DNA of 64,000 bases from assembly GCA_025936045.1 (NCBI GenBank), contig JAICUB010000030.1, positions 1 to 64,000 on the forward strand. The letters are read 5' to 3'. Within the stretch, counting starts at the first letter, position 1. Each line of letters opens with the position of its first letter. This stretch comes from Polyangiaceae bacterium. Lineage in GTDB: Bacteria > Myxococcota_A > Polyangia > Polyangiales > Polyangiaceae. Below are positions 1 through 9,023 of this stretch, in pieces. A program made the position numbers and the translations under genes. The notes beneath the pieces were generated by a model. The model was given only the letters and a program-made list of their open reading frames with translations, was not told the origin of the DNA and made no database searches.

Positions 1-18
1 CTTCCGGTGGGGCGCTGC

Positions 19-147
19 ACTAGGGCGGACGCGAAGCGGACGCGGGTCTGGGGCGGAAGCCCCAGCGAAAAGCCGGTGCACGTCCCGCGAGGCGGGACCA
101 ACCATCGCTCGCGATGGTTGCGCCTATCTCATAGGCGGTGCCCTAGT
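19..147. other. Multi-hairpin element closed by an 8-bp inverted repeat
   Basis: Four perfect short hairpins lie in series: 48-54 with 59-65 (loop GGAA), 82-88 with 92-98 (loop GAG), 99-107 with 112-120 (loop CTCG) and 121-127 with 131-137 (loop CTC). The set is enclosed by ACTAGGGC at 19-26 and its complement GCCCTAGT at 140-147. The GAG loop could pair with the CTC loop. An 8-nt direct repeat, CGGACGCG, sits at 26-33 and 37-44. The element abuts the stop codon of the minus-strand MFS gene. It could be a structured RNA from either strand, a REP/MITE-like repeat, or an elaborate 3' end of the MFS transcript. No known RNA family was recognised. Confidence 0.45.
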
Positions 148-1433
148 CAATCTGAGAGTTCCGGCTCGCCGAGGGTCTCCACGGGCGCGCCCGCGAGCGC
201 GAGGAGCGCGCCGAGCGCCGGGATCACGGCGAGCCAACTCATGACGACGAGCGGATCGGCGCCGCTCCGGACCAGCAGGCCGACCGCATACGGGAAAGGC
301 GCCGTCACGATGCGACCGACGTTGTAAGTGAAGCCGCCGCCCGTGCCGCGCAGGCGCATGGGAAAGAGCTCGGGGAGGTAGAAAGGGAACGAGCCGAAGA
401 CGCCGAAAATCGTGAGCCCGATGCTCGCCATGAGCCAGAGGCGCGTGGTCGGCGGCCAGTCGGGGACGAACGTGACGAGCAGCGCCACGACGCTCGCCGA
501 GAAATAGATGCGGTAGAGGTTTCTGCGTCCGAGCGAGGCGATGGGAATGGTGAGCAGTGTGCCGACGAGTCCGCCGACGTTGAAGGCGTTGCTGCCGAGG
601 GTAATGAACTCGGCGCGCGTCGCGGCGAACGCCGCGGGCGGCAACTTGAGCCCGACGGCGAGGTGCACGGCCACCGCTTGAATGAAGGAGCTCGAGCTCC
701 ACCACGTGATGAGCGCGACGAACGACATCGCGAGCCCGCCGATCGTCCGCCGGCGCTGCGGCGGCACGAACAGGTCGGCGACGGCCGGCGCGTCGGCGGG
801 CTTCCACGCTTCCGGCTCCTTCACCTTCCTGCGGATGAGCACGGCGGCGCCCGCGGGGATGAGCCCCGTGAGGAACACGACGCGCCACGACAGGTTCGGA
901 TCGGAGGCGATGGCGGTGAGTCGGTGCGTGAAGGTGTCGTTGACGAACGTCGCGAGAAAGAGCCCGGCGGAGGCGGACGTGTAGAGCAGAGCGCCCGTGA
1001 CGACGCGTTTTTCGCGCGGCATGCTCTCGGCGACGAGCGTCGCGCCGGCGGCCCATTCGCCGCCGATGCCGAGGCCCGAGACGAAGCGAAAAAAGGCGAG
1101 AACCCAGATGTTGGGCGCGAACGCGCAGGCCGCCGTGCCGAGCGCGTACGTGAGCATGGTCAAGAGCAGCGTGCGCGAGCGGCCGAGCCGATCGGTGATG
1201 CGGCCGAAGAAGATGCCGCCGATCGCCCAGCCGATCAAAATCACGCTCGTCAGCACGGCCGTCCAAATGAAGACGACCTTTTGCGTCGCCGGAGTGCCCG
1301 GCGGCAGGTGCATCAGGCTCGGCACGCAGATGGGCGCGACGAAGTTGAAGAGCAAGCCGTCGAAGACGTCGAAGCCCCAGCCGAGCCAGGCCGCGAACAG
1401 GACGAGCCACTGGTAACGCGTAAGTCCGAACAT
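147..1433 (-). CDS. MFS transporter
   Basis: A 428-residue integral membrane protein of the major facilitator superfamily, with the length and hydrophobic pattern of a 12-helix permease. The first helix begins close to the N-terminus (YQWLVLFAAWLGWGFDVFD), as in acid:proton and sugar-phosphate symporters. The loop between helices 2 and 3 carries the family signature with D-R-L-G-R (GRITDRLGRSRTLL). The substrate cannot be read from sequence, though the Asp in helix 1 fits the metabolite/aromatic-acid:H+ symporter branch. It starts with ATG and stands just downstream of the helix-hairpin-helix gene on the same strand (30-bp gap), so the two may be co-transcribed. It is not a NarK-type nitrate carrier. 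Confidence 0.85.
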   Translation of the reverse strand: MFGLTRYQWLVLFAAWLGWGFDVFDGLLFNFVAPICVPSLMHLPPGTPATQKVVFIWTAVLTSVILIGWAIGGIFFGRITDRLGRSRTLLLTMLTYALGTAACAFAPNIWVLAFFRFVSGLGIGGEWAAGATLVAESMPREKRVVTGALLYTSASAGLFLATFVNDTFTHRLTAIASDPNLSWRVVFLTGLIPAGAAVLIRRKVKEPEAWKPADAPAVADLFVPPQRRRTIGGLAMSFVALITWWSSSSFIQAVAVHLAVGLKLPPAAFAATRAEFITLGSNAFNVGGLVGTLLTIPIASLGRRNLYRIYFSASVVALLVTFVPDWPPTTRLWLMASIGLTIFGVFGSFPFYLPELFPMRLRGTGGGFTYNVGRIVTAPFPYAVGLLVRSGADPLVVMSWLAVIPALGALLALAGAPVETLGEPELSD

Positions 1434-1463
1434 GAACCCTCGTCCGTGGAGTGAGGCGCTCGG

Positions 1464-2435
1464 TCAGTCCGCGCCGAGGAGCCGCTTCGCGCCGCCGACC
1501 CAATCGTCCTTGCGGATGCGCGCGGCCTTCACTCCGATTTTCTGAGCGATGCGCTCGATGTCGGCGTCCGTCCAAGCGGCGACGTGCTCGAACGCGGTGA
1601 CGCCGTGCGCTCGCAGGAGCTTCTCGATTTTGGGACCGATGCCCTTCACGAGCTTGAGATCGACGGGCTCGGGCGCGACCGGCGCGCTCGAGGCGGAACG
1701 GGCGTTCGCGAGGGCCGCTTCGAGCTCGTTGATACGGCCGCGGAGCTTGAGCTCGACATCCGGATCGAGCGTGGGGGGAGCGGGGGGCTCTACCGGTTTG
1801 CCCGCCGCCGCCGCTTCGAGCTCGTCCAGGCGAGCGCGGGTCCGGGCAAGCTCGGTCCGCAAGCTGTCACGCTCACTGCGCGCGTTACGCAGATCCGCCT
1901 GCACGCTCGCGAGATCGTGCCGCACCTGCACGAGCTGATTGGCCAGGTGGAGCGCGCGCGCCTCGGCGCTGATCGCGGGGCTCCCGGACGGGAGCGTCTG
2001 AGGCGCCGCGGTCGAGCCGGGGATGACGGACGGCGGCGGCAAGCCCGAGCTCCGCAGCGGCGGTGAACCGGACGGCCGCATGCTCGGCGGCTGAGGCCGC
2101 ATGCTCGGCGGCAGTGGCGGCGCGTGGCCCTCGGGGGACGGCGGCACCGGGCGCGAACGCACGGGGGGCGGCGGCGGCCCCGACGATTTGGCGAACCCCG
2201 CCGGCGCGGTGAACGGCGAGGAGGGCGTGGGCGGTGCGGAACGCTCCGGCGACGGCGGTAGGCCGCTCGGTATCGTCACCGGTGGGGCGGGCGTGACGCT
2301 CGGGAGCGTGGTCCTTTGGAGCGGGGCAGGACCGTCCGGACGCGGCACCGTGAACGAGGGTCGCGGAGTGACGGCAGGCCCCGCGGGAGCGTGGGTTCCC
2401 GGCGGCGGCGCGCCTTGCTCCGGCTTGTCGCTCAT
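1464..2435 (-). CDS. Pro-rich, coiled-coil, helix-hairpin-helix protein
   Basis: A 323-residue protein of unknown role in three parts. Residues 1 to about 160 are low-complexity and very rich in Pro, Ser and Ala. Residues 165-245 form a likely coiled coil with many Arg/Glu/Leu. The last 65 residues form a small domain with the helix-hairpin-helix pattern LVKGIGPKIEKLLRAHGV. That C-terminal domain resembles the one appended to some ribosomal L21-like and NADH-dehydrogenase-subunit-like proteins, where it is thought to bind DNA or another protein. No signal peptide is visible. It is transcribed divergently from ppc with 123 bp between the starts. Assignment of the HhH domain is fairly sure; function is unknown. 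Confidence 0.7.
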   Translation of the reverse strand: MSDKPEQGAPPPGTHAPAGPAVTPRPSFTVPRPDGPAPLQRTTLPSVTPAPPVTIPSGLPPSPERSAPPTPSSPFTAPAGFAKSSGPPPPPVRSRPVPPSPEGHAPPLPPSMRPQPPSMRPSGSPPLRSSGLPPPSVIPGSTAAPQTLPSGSPAISAEARALHLANQLVQVRHDLASVQADLRNARSERDSLRTELARTRARLDELEAAAAGKPVEPPAPPTLDPDVELKLRGRINELEAALANARSASSAPVAPEPVDLKLVKGIGPKIEKLLRAHGVTAFEHVAAWTDADIERIAQKIGVKAARIRKDDWVGGAKRLLGAD

Positions 2436-2558
2436 CTCACCCTTGCCTATAGCGAAGATCGACGCCGAGAAAAAGCCCGGGATCCCGGGTGAAACATCGC
2501 GCGCGCCCTCGTAGTCGGCTTCTTCCGTCCGGCCGCGCGCCGTGAGACAAGGTTATCC

Positions 2559-5324
2559 GTGCAGAAGATCGACGTCCGCCCAGAAGACCGCCCCTTGCAC
2601 GAGGACATGCGTTACCTCGGCACCGTCCTCGGCAACGTGGTCCGGCGCCTGCAAGGCGAGGCCACATTTAGAGCCGTCGAGGACCTCCGAGTGCAGTCGC
2701 GGGCCCGCCGGCGCGGCGAGCCCGGCGCTCCGACGCTCGAAGCGATGCTGACCCGAGTTGACGCGCTCCCGCTCGAGCTCGCGGCGCCGGTCGCGCGGGC
2801 CTTCACCCTGTTCTTCTTCTTGCTCAATACGGCCGAGCAGGTCCACCGCGTGCGGCGCCGCCGTGCCTACGAGCGCGACCCCGCCGCCGAGCCGCAGCCC
2901 GGGAGTTTCCGCTGGGTCTTCGCCAAGCTCGCGGCCGAGGGCCGGACGCCCGCGGACGTGCGGGAGCTTTTGCGCGGGCTCGAGGTGCGGCCGGTGCTCA
3001 CGGCGCATCCGACCGAGGCCACGCGCCGCACGCTGCTCGCGCTCCAGTCGCGCTTGTCCGAGGCGCTCATTCAACGCCAGGAGGCGTCGCCCGCCGAACG
3101 CCGATTGATCGAGTCCACCATCGAAACGGAGATCGAGCTTCTCTGGCTCACCGACGAGGTGCGCCGCGATCGTCCGAGCGTGCTCGACGAGGTGAGCTCG
3201 GCCATCTACTACCTCGAGGATCGCCTGGTCGGTGCGACGGCGGCGGTGCGTGCGAGCGCCGAGCGCGCGTTTCGCGAAGCGTTCGGTCGCGACCTCGGCG
3301 TGCCGCTCCGCATCTCGCTCGGCAGCTGGGTCGGCGGCGATCGCGACGGTAACCCTTATGTAACGCCCGAAATCACGCTGGCCGCCGTGCGCCGCACGGG
3401 CCACGCGCTGCTCGCCCTCTACCGGCGGCGCATCGATGATCTCGTGGGCAAGCTCTCGATTTCCGATCGCCTGACGCCCGGCACCGAGCCGCTGCGCGCC
3501 TCGCTCGACCAGGACAAGCTGCTCCTGCCCGCAATCTGGGAGGCGAACCGCCGCCGCGACGCGCACGAGCCGTTGCGCCTCAAGCTCACGTTCATGGCCG
3601 GCCGCATCGAAGCGCTGCGGCGCGAGATCGCGGCGCGTGACGCCGGCCGGCCCGAACGCGTGCTCGGCGCGTACACGCGGCCGAAGGAGCTCATCACGGA
3701 TCTCATGCTCGTGCGCGAGGCGCTCATCGCGAGCAACGCCGATCGCGCGCGCGAGGCCTTCATCGAGCCGTTCATCGCCCTGGTCGAGGTGCTCGGCTTC
3801 CACGGCTACGACCTCGATCTGCGCGAGGAAGGGACCATGCACACGCGCGCGCTCGACGCGATCGCGGCGACGAACGGCAGCGCTCCGCTCGACGGCGCCG
3901 CGTTGCGCCACGAGCTCGCGGGCCGGCGCCCGCTCGTCTCGCAGCACGCTCCGCTCGAGCAAGAGCCGCGGCAGACCTGCGAGGTGTTCCGCACCATGCG
4001 CCAGGTGCAGGAGGAGCTCGGCGAAGCGACCGCCTCCACGTACATCGTGTCGATGGCGAAGACGGAGGAGGATCTCCTGCGCGTGCTCGTGCTCGCGCGC
4101 GAGGCCGGGCTCGTCGATCTCGCGGGGGATCCGCCGAAATCCAGCCTCGACGCCGTGCCGCTGTTCGAGACGCGGGAGGACCTCGTCAATTCGCCCGCGA
4201 TCATGCGGAGCCTGTTCGAGGACGCCGTGTATCAAAAGCAGCTCACGGCGCGCGGGCGTCACCAAGAGGTGATGATCGGCTATTCGGACTCGGCGAAGGA
4301 CGTCGGCGTCGTCGCGTCGTCGTGGGAGCTCTACCGCGCGCAGGAGGGGCTCGCGGAGGTCGCGCGCGACCACGACGTGAAGCTCACGCTGTTCCACGGG
4401 CGGGGCGGCACCGTGGGGCGCGGCGGCGGCTCACCCGTGTACCGCGCGCTCACGGCGCTCCCGCCCGGCACGTTGACCGGCCGCATCAAGATCACCGAGC
4501 AAGGTGAAATCATCGCGCAGAAATTCGGGCTGCCGGCCATCGCGGAGCGGAGCTTCGAAGTGATGATGACGGGCACGATCATGGCGGCGCTCTCGGACTG
4601 GCGCGAGGGTTTGCCGGCCGGCAGCGAGGCGCGCTTTCGCGAAGTGATGGAAGCCATGAGCGCGACCTCGCAGCGCGCGTTCCGCGCCATCGTGCACGAG
4701 GAGCCGCGGCTGTTTCAGCTGTTCCTGAAGGCGACGCCCGTGCGCGAGCTCACTCACGTTCACTTCGGTTCGCGACCGACGTACCGCGAGCGCGGGGTCG
4801 GGACGATCCAGGGCATCCGCGCGATCCCCTGGAATTTCGGCTGGACGCAGATGCGTCTGATGGTATCGGCGTGGCTCGGCGCCGGCGCCGGCCTCCGCTC
4901 GGCGATGAGCACGCCGGGCGGCCTCGAGCTCGTGCGACAGATGGCGAAGAGCTGGCCCTTCTTCGACGATCTGCTCGACAAGCTCGAAATGGTGTGCGCC
5001 AAGGCCGACCTCGAAGTGGCGCGGCTCTACCTCGATCGCCTGGGCGGCGATCCGGAGCTCGTGAAGCTCATCCTCGACGACTTCCAGGCGACCGTCTCCG
5101 CGTTGCACGAGGTCCGCCAGCGCGACCTCATCGCCGATCATCGCTTCCTGCAGGGGTCGCTCGCGCTTCGGAACCCGTACGTCGATCCCCTCTCACTCCT
5201 GCAAGTGAGCCTGCTCGCAAAGAAGCGCGCGCTCCCCGACGACCACCCCGACCGCGCGCTCCTCGATCAGGCCCTCGGCACGACGTTGAACGGCATCGCT
5301 CAGGCGATGCGCAACACGGGCTGA
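2559..5324 (+). CDS. ppc: Phosphoenolpyruvate carboxylase
   Basis: Cytoplasmic enzyme that adds bicarbonate to phosphoenolpyruvate to give oxaloacetate, refilling the TCA cycle. The 921 residues match the usual bacterial length. Visible family motifs are LTAHPTEATRR with the catalytic His near residue 150, SWVGGDRDGNPYVT, GYSDSAKDVG with Lys near 580, FHGRGGTVGRGGG with Arg near 615, the segment IRAIPWNFGWTQ, and the C-terminal LRNPYVDPL region. The reading frame starts with GTG and matches the family from the first residues, so no earlier start is needed. It appears monocistronic; the next gene is 272 bp away. Confidence 0.97.
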   Translation: MQKIDVRPEDRPLHEDMRYLGTVLGNVVRRLQGEATFRAVEDLRVQSRARRRGEPGAPTLEAMLTRVDALPLELAAPVARAFTLFFFLLNTAEQVHRVRRRRAYERDPAAEPQPGSFRWVFAKLAAEGRTPADVRELLRGLEVRPVLTAHPTEATRRTLLALQSRLSEALIQRQEASPAERRLIESTIETEIELLWLTDEVRRDRPSVLDEVSSAIYYLEDRLVGATAAVRASAERAFREAFGRDLGVPLRISLGSWVGGDRDGNPYVTPEITLAAVRRTGHALLALYRRRIDDLVGKLSISDRLTPGTEPLRASLDQDKLLLPAIWEANRRRDAHEPLRLKLTFMAGRIEALRREIAARDAGRPERVLGAYTRPKELITDLMLVREALIASNADRAREAFIEPFIALVEVLGFHGYDLDLREEGTMHTRALDAIAATNGSAPLDGAALRHELAGRRPLVSQHAPLEQEPRQTCEVFRTMRQVQEELGEATASTYIVSMAKTEEDLLRVLVLAREAGLVDLAGDPPKSSLDAVPLFETREDLVNSPAIMRSLFEDAVYQKQLTARGRHQEVMIGYSDSAKDVGVVASSWELYRAQEGLAEVARDHDVKLTLFHGRGGTVGRGGGSPVYRALTALPPGTLTGRIKITEQGEIIAQKFGLPAIAERSFEVMMTGTIMAALSDWREGLPAGSEARFREVMEAMSATSQRAFRAIVHEEPRLFQLFLKATPVRELTHVHFGSRPTYRERGVGTIQGIRAIPWNFGWTQMRLMVSAWLGAGAGLRSAMSTPGGLELVRQMAKSWPFFDDLLDKLEMVCAKADLEVARLYLDRLGGDPELVKLILDDFQATVSALHEVRQRDLIADHRFLQGSLALRNPYVDPLSLLQVSLLAKKRALPDDHPDRALLDQALGTTLNGIAQAMRNTG

Positions 5325-5340
5325 GAGACTGAGCGCGCGT

Positions 5341-5360
5341 CGCCGCGCGATAACGCGGCG
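5341..5360 (+). terminator. GC-rich hairpin after ppc
   Basis: CGCCGCG at 5341-5347 and CGCGGCG at 5354-5360 pair around a 6-nt loop, 17 bp after the ppc stop. There is no T tract, so this is only a candidate terminator. Confidence 0.35.
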
Positions 5361-5596
5361 CGTTCGACGCAACCGCCGCACGAGAAGAATTCGTCCGCGA
5401 AAGAAAATCGGGAACCGGTCCCCGCGCTCCCTGAAAAACTGCTGCGTGCGCCGCCTGTGGGGAAAGGTACGCGCGCGCAAAACGGTGAGCTTCTTCGAAC
5501 GTTATCGCTAAGCTCGAGTTACTGCTGAGGGTTACCGCGGGAGCAGGAACCGAAGGCCCCCGAGCTTCGTAAATACAAAGGACGACCTCACTCCTC

Positions 5597-7123
5597 ATGC
5601 GTCCCCATCTCACGCTCGAACGCGCCAAGTCGATTCTGGAGCGCCGGCTCTTCCTCAAAGCCATGGGGCTCGGTCTCGCCGCGCCCGTGGCGTTTAAGCT
5701 CGCCAAGTCGGCGACGGCCGCTTCGGCGGGCCCGCCGAAGCGCTTCCTCGTGATGTACCTGCCGCACGGGACGGCGATGGAGCACTTCAACCCGAAGATG
5801 GGCGGCGACGGCACCGATCCCACGAACTTCGCCCTCGATATGACCGGCGAAGCAATCCTCGGTCCGCTCGAGGCGTACAAGAAGTGGGTTAATGTCTACC
5901 AGGGCTTTCAGTACCCTGGCGACTACCCGACGCACGAAGGCATCGTCAACATCCTGTCCGGCGCCGATACGGGCGACATCACGACGCCGCGCATCACGCT
6001 CGAGCACGTGATCGCGAAGGGGCTGGGCGTTAAGCCGCTGATCCTCGGTGCGTGTTCGCACCAACTGTACTCGATGGATCTGCACGGCATGCTGTTCTGG
6101 GACGGCAGCGCCGCCGTCGAACCGCAGAAAGACCCGTCCGCCGTCTTCGACAAGCTCTTCGCGGGGCAGACGGGCACACCGACGCCGACTCAGAGCGCCG
6201 ACGACCAGCTGCGGAGCGCCATGCTCGACATCACGACGGCCGAGCTCACCGACCTGCAGAAGAACGTCGCGTCGCTCACGAGCGAGCAAACGAAGCTGAA
6301 GTCGCACCTCGACGCGATCGCGGCCATGAAGGACGCCGCGAGCACGGGCGGCGGCGCCGCGGTGGCCTGCTCGAGCTCGACGCTTCAATCCGTCGAAGCC
6401 GTGCGCAAAGCGAGCGCTGGGCAAGTAATCAACTCCAGCCACTCGAACGACTATTTTTATCAAGAGTCGAATTTCCGCGCGATTTTCCAAGCGCAGCTCG
6501 ACCTCGTCGCCAAGGCGCTGATCTGCAACGCCGCACAGGTCATCGGCCTGATGCCGATGTACGCGACCTGTGAGCTCGATTTCAGCTTCATCGGCGGCGG
6601 CCTCGGCGGCTCGAGTGGCTGGGGCCACCACGGCGGCTTGTCCCATACCGGATATCAGCCAAATCCGTCTGCCATGTACAACTCGCCAGTATCGACGGAC
6701 AACGCGCTCGAAGCCACGCGTGCGACGTTCGGCCGCGCTCAACGCTGGTTCTTCGAGCAGCTCACGACGAACGTGATCTCCCTGCTGGCGAAGACGCCCG
6801 ATCCGGCGGCTTCAGACGGCAGCACGGTGCTCGACAACACGCTCATCTACGTGACGAGCGAAATCGGCGACAGTCAGGATCATCTGCGTGTCAGCGAGAT
6901 CCTCTCCCCGCAGCTGCCGTCATACCTCCCGATGGTATCGATCGGAGGTGCGGGTGGCGGCATCGTCAGCGGCCAAGTCCTCACGCTGCCGATCCCGAAG
7001 CAGGGTTCAACGTCGCCAGCCACTCGCCCCGCGACCGACGTCTACCTCACACTCGCGAAAGCGATGGGCGTCACCGCCACCTTCCCCGGCACGACCGGAA
7101 CGCTTTCGGGGGTGCTCGCGTGA
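5597..7123 (+). CDS. DUF1552 family exported protein
   Basis: A 508-residue protein of the DUF1552 family, common in Planctomycetes and Myxococcota and of unknown biochemical function. The N-terminus has a Tat-like signal (ERRLFLKAMGLGLAAP), suggesting folded export; some Tat proteins of this sort carry a cofactor, but none is evident here. Conserved family features include FLVMYLPHGTAMEHF near residue 50 and the His/Gly-rich stretch SGWGHHGGLSHTG near residue 345. The gene overlaps the next one by four bases (GTGA), so the two are translationally coupled. DUF1552 genes usually sit beside DUF1592 genes, as here, which implies a joint role at the cell surface. Confidence 0.9.
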   Translation: MRPHLTLERAKSILERRLFLKAMGLGLAAPVAFKLAKSATAASAGPPKRFLVMYLPHGTAMEHFNPKMGGDGTDPTNFALDMTGEAILGPLEAYKKWVNVYQGFQYPGDYPTHEGIVNILSGADTGDITTPRITLEHVIAKGLGVKPLILGACSHQLYSMDLHGMLFWDGSAAVEPQKDPSAVFDKLFAGQTGTPTPTQSADDQLRSAMLDITTAELTDLQKNVASLTSEQTKLKSHLDAIAAMKDAASTGGGAAVACSSSTLQSVEAVRKASAGQVINSSHSNDYFYQESNFRAIFQAQLDLVAKALICNAAQVIGLMPMYATCELDFSFIGGGLGGSSGWGHHGGLSHTGYQPNPSAMYNSPVSTDNALEATRATFGRAQRWFFEQLTTNVISLLAKTPDPAASDGSTVLDNTLIYVTSEIGDSQDHLRVSEILSPQLPSYLPMVSIGGAGGGIVSGQVLTLPIPKQGSTSPATRPATDVYLTLAKAMGVTATFPGTTGTLSGVLA

Positions 7124-8961
7124 AGCACCTCGGACTCGGCCTGGTGCTCATGGCGAGCGGCGCGTGTCTCGCCGCGTGCAGCGCGGGCAGCGCCGTCGGC
7201 GGCAGCGGTGACTCACCCGGTGCAGGCGCGGCGACCGCCACCGGCGGCAAAGGCGGTAACACCGGCTCCGGAGGGAGTGGCGCGACCGGCACGGGAGGCA
7301 GCGCCGCGAACGGAACGGGCGGCGCGAACGGCGGCACCTCGGGGACCAGCGGGACGAGCGGCGCCTCGGGCACGAGCGGCACCTCGGGCACCAGCGGGAC
7401 GAGCGGCACCTCGGGCACGAGTGGAACCGGCGGTTCCAGCATGGTGACCGCCTGCCCGAGCGCTCAAATCGGCAGCCCCGCACTGCGCCTCCTCACCCGG
7501 CGCGAAATCGAAAACACCGTCAACGACATCTTCCCGTCCGTGAAAGGCAAATGGACGGATTCGCTGCCGGCGAACATCACCGTCGCTTCGGGCTTCGACA
7601 ACGACGTCTCGGCGGTCGTCGGTAATCAGCTCGCGAGCTCGCTCTTCGACACGGCGCTCTCCATCGCGACGGCCGTCACGGGCAGCGGGTTTCAAAACGT
7701 GCTCGCCTGTGCCGGTACCACCAAAGATCACACTTGTGCGAAGTCGTTCCTCGACACCACGGGGAAGCTCTTCTTCCGGCGCGCGCTCAGTGACACGGAA
7801 GAAAACCGCTACCTCGCGCTCTTCGATCAGGGTCTCGCGGCGTCCGACTTCCCCACGGCGATGAAGTGGGTGATTGCCGGGCTCATCCAGTCACCGAACG
7901 TCGTGTACCGGAGTGAGCTTGGAACCGGCAGCGGCACGCGCACGCTCACCGGCAGTGAAATCGCGACCGAGCTCGCCTACACCTTCGGCGGCAGCACGCC
8001 GAGCGCCGATCTCATCACGCAGTTTACGAGCGGCTCCGCGCCGAGCGCGGATACCCTCGCGGCGACAGCTGCGAGCCTGCTCCAGACGGACAACGGCAAG
8101 CTCGCGTTCCAGCACTTTTTCGCGCAGTACCTCACGTACGAGGGCACCGCGGGCATCACGCGCACGCTCACCGACCCGGCGCCGAGCGTGCAATACGCCG
8201 CCGTCGCGGGCGACATGCTGACGGAAACGCAGTCGTTCATCGACAAAGTCGTGCTCGCGGGCGGCTCACTGAGCGACCTCCTGACGTCCAAAAAGACGTA
8301 TCCGACGTCGAGCCTCGCGCAGTACTACGGCTTCCCCGCGCCCGGCGCCGACGGCTCCGTGACTCGACCGAGCGGCCAGGGCGCCGGCGTGCTCGCGCAG
8401 GGCTCGTTCCTCTCGACGCACGCGAACAGCGACTACTCTTCGCCGACGCAACGCGGCCTCTTCGTCTACTACCGGCTGCTTTGCCAGCCGAAGCTCTCGC
8501 CGCCGAACGGCATGGCTCCGCCCTTTACGACGAGTGAAACGAGCGCGGCCACGACCACGCGTCAGCTCTACGAAGAGGCGCACATGACCAGCAACAACTG
8601 CAAGGGCTGTCACGCGCAGTTCGATCCGGTCGGCTTCGGCTTCGAGAACTTCGACCAGGGCGGTCGCTTCCGAACCCAGCAAAACGGCCAGAACGTCGAT
8701 ACGACGGGCAACGTCATGCTCGAGGACGGCACGATGCTGTTCTCGTTCAAAAACGAAGAAGATCTGGTGCAGCAGCTCGCAACGCAGCCGGAGGTCGCGC
8801 AGTGCTTCTCGGCGTACCTGTCGGCCTACGCGTTCGGCACCTCGGCGGCTTGCCTCGGTTCGAGCAACGCGCAGGGGCTCGCGGACGGCTCGCTCAGCAT
8901 CGTGCAGGCGTTCGCGAACCTCGCGAAAGAGCCGAACTTCACGCAACGCGCCGCCCCGTAG
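7120..8961 (+). CDS. DUF1592/DUF1588 lipoprotein with CxxCH motif
   Basis: A 613-residue exported lipoprotein with a type II signal (lipobox LAAC at about residues 17-20). A long Gly/Thr/Ser linker to about residue 108 includes ten GxS triplets. The rest matches the planctomycete/myxobacterial cluster DUF1587-DUF1595-DUF1592-DUF1588-DUF1585: LLTRREIENTVNDIFP, then KLFFRRALSDTEENRYL, then PTQRGLFVYYRLLC. Near residue 490 the DUF1588 part has NNCKGCHAQFDPVGFGFENFD, whose C-x-x-C-H is a heme c attachment motif. One heme is inferred, which would suit electron transfer at the outer membrane. It is coupled to the DUF1552 gene by a GTGA overlap. Confidence 0.9.
   Translation: MKHLGLGLVLMASGACLAACSAGSAVGGSGDSPGAGAATATGGKGGNTGSGGSGATGTGGSAANGTGGANGGTSGTSGTSGASGTSGTSGTSGTSGTSGTSGTGGSSMVTACPSAQIGSPALRLLTRREIENTVNDIFPSVKGKWTDSLPANITVASGFDNDVSAVVGNQLASSLFDTALSIATAVTGSGFQNVLACAGTTKDHTCAKSFLDTTGKLFFRRALSDTEENRYLALFDQGLAASDFPTAMKWVIAGLIQSPNVVYRSELGTGSGTRTLTGSEIATELAYTFGGSTPSADLITQFTSGSAPSADTLAATAASLLQTDNGKLAFQHFFAQYLTYEGTAGITRTLTDPAPSVQYAAVAGDMLTETQSFIDKVVLAGGSLSDLLTSKKTYPTSSLAQYYGFPAPGADGSVTRPSGQGAGVLAQGSFLSTHANSDYSSPTQRGLFVYYRLLCQPKLSPPNGMAPPFTTSETSAATTTRQLYEEAHMTSNNCKGCHAQFDPVGFGFENFDQGGRFRTQQNGQNVDTTGNVMLEDGTMLFSFKNEEDLVQQLATQPEVAQCFSAYLSAYAFGTSAACLGSSNAQGLADGSLSIVQAFANLAKEPNFTQRAAP
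7333..7422 (+). repeat. Tandem 9-bp repeat coding for (Gly-Thr-Ser)10
   Basis: Ten in-frame 9-bp units encode GTS (one is GAS), with synonymous changes between units. Gain or loss of a unit would change linker length without shifting frame. Confidence 0.85.
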
Positions 8962-9023
8962 TTCCCCCGCGAGAGCGCGCGAGCGCTCGGGCGAACAGGA
9001 ACGAGCATGCTAGCTTCGTCGGC

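Noticed and set aside
1..147. A tRNA or a known riboswitch in the multi-hairpin element
   Set aside because: The stems do not follow the cloverleaf order, there is no T-loop sequence, and no riboswitch consensus that I know fits.
2553..4397. A 614-codon open frame opposite ppc
   Set aside because: Same GC-driven artefact. ppc motifs on the plus strand leave no doubt.
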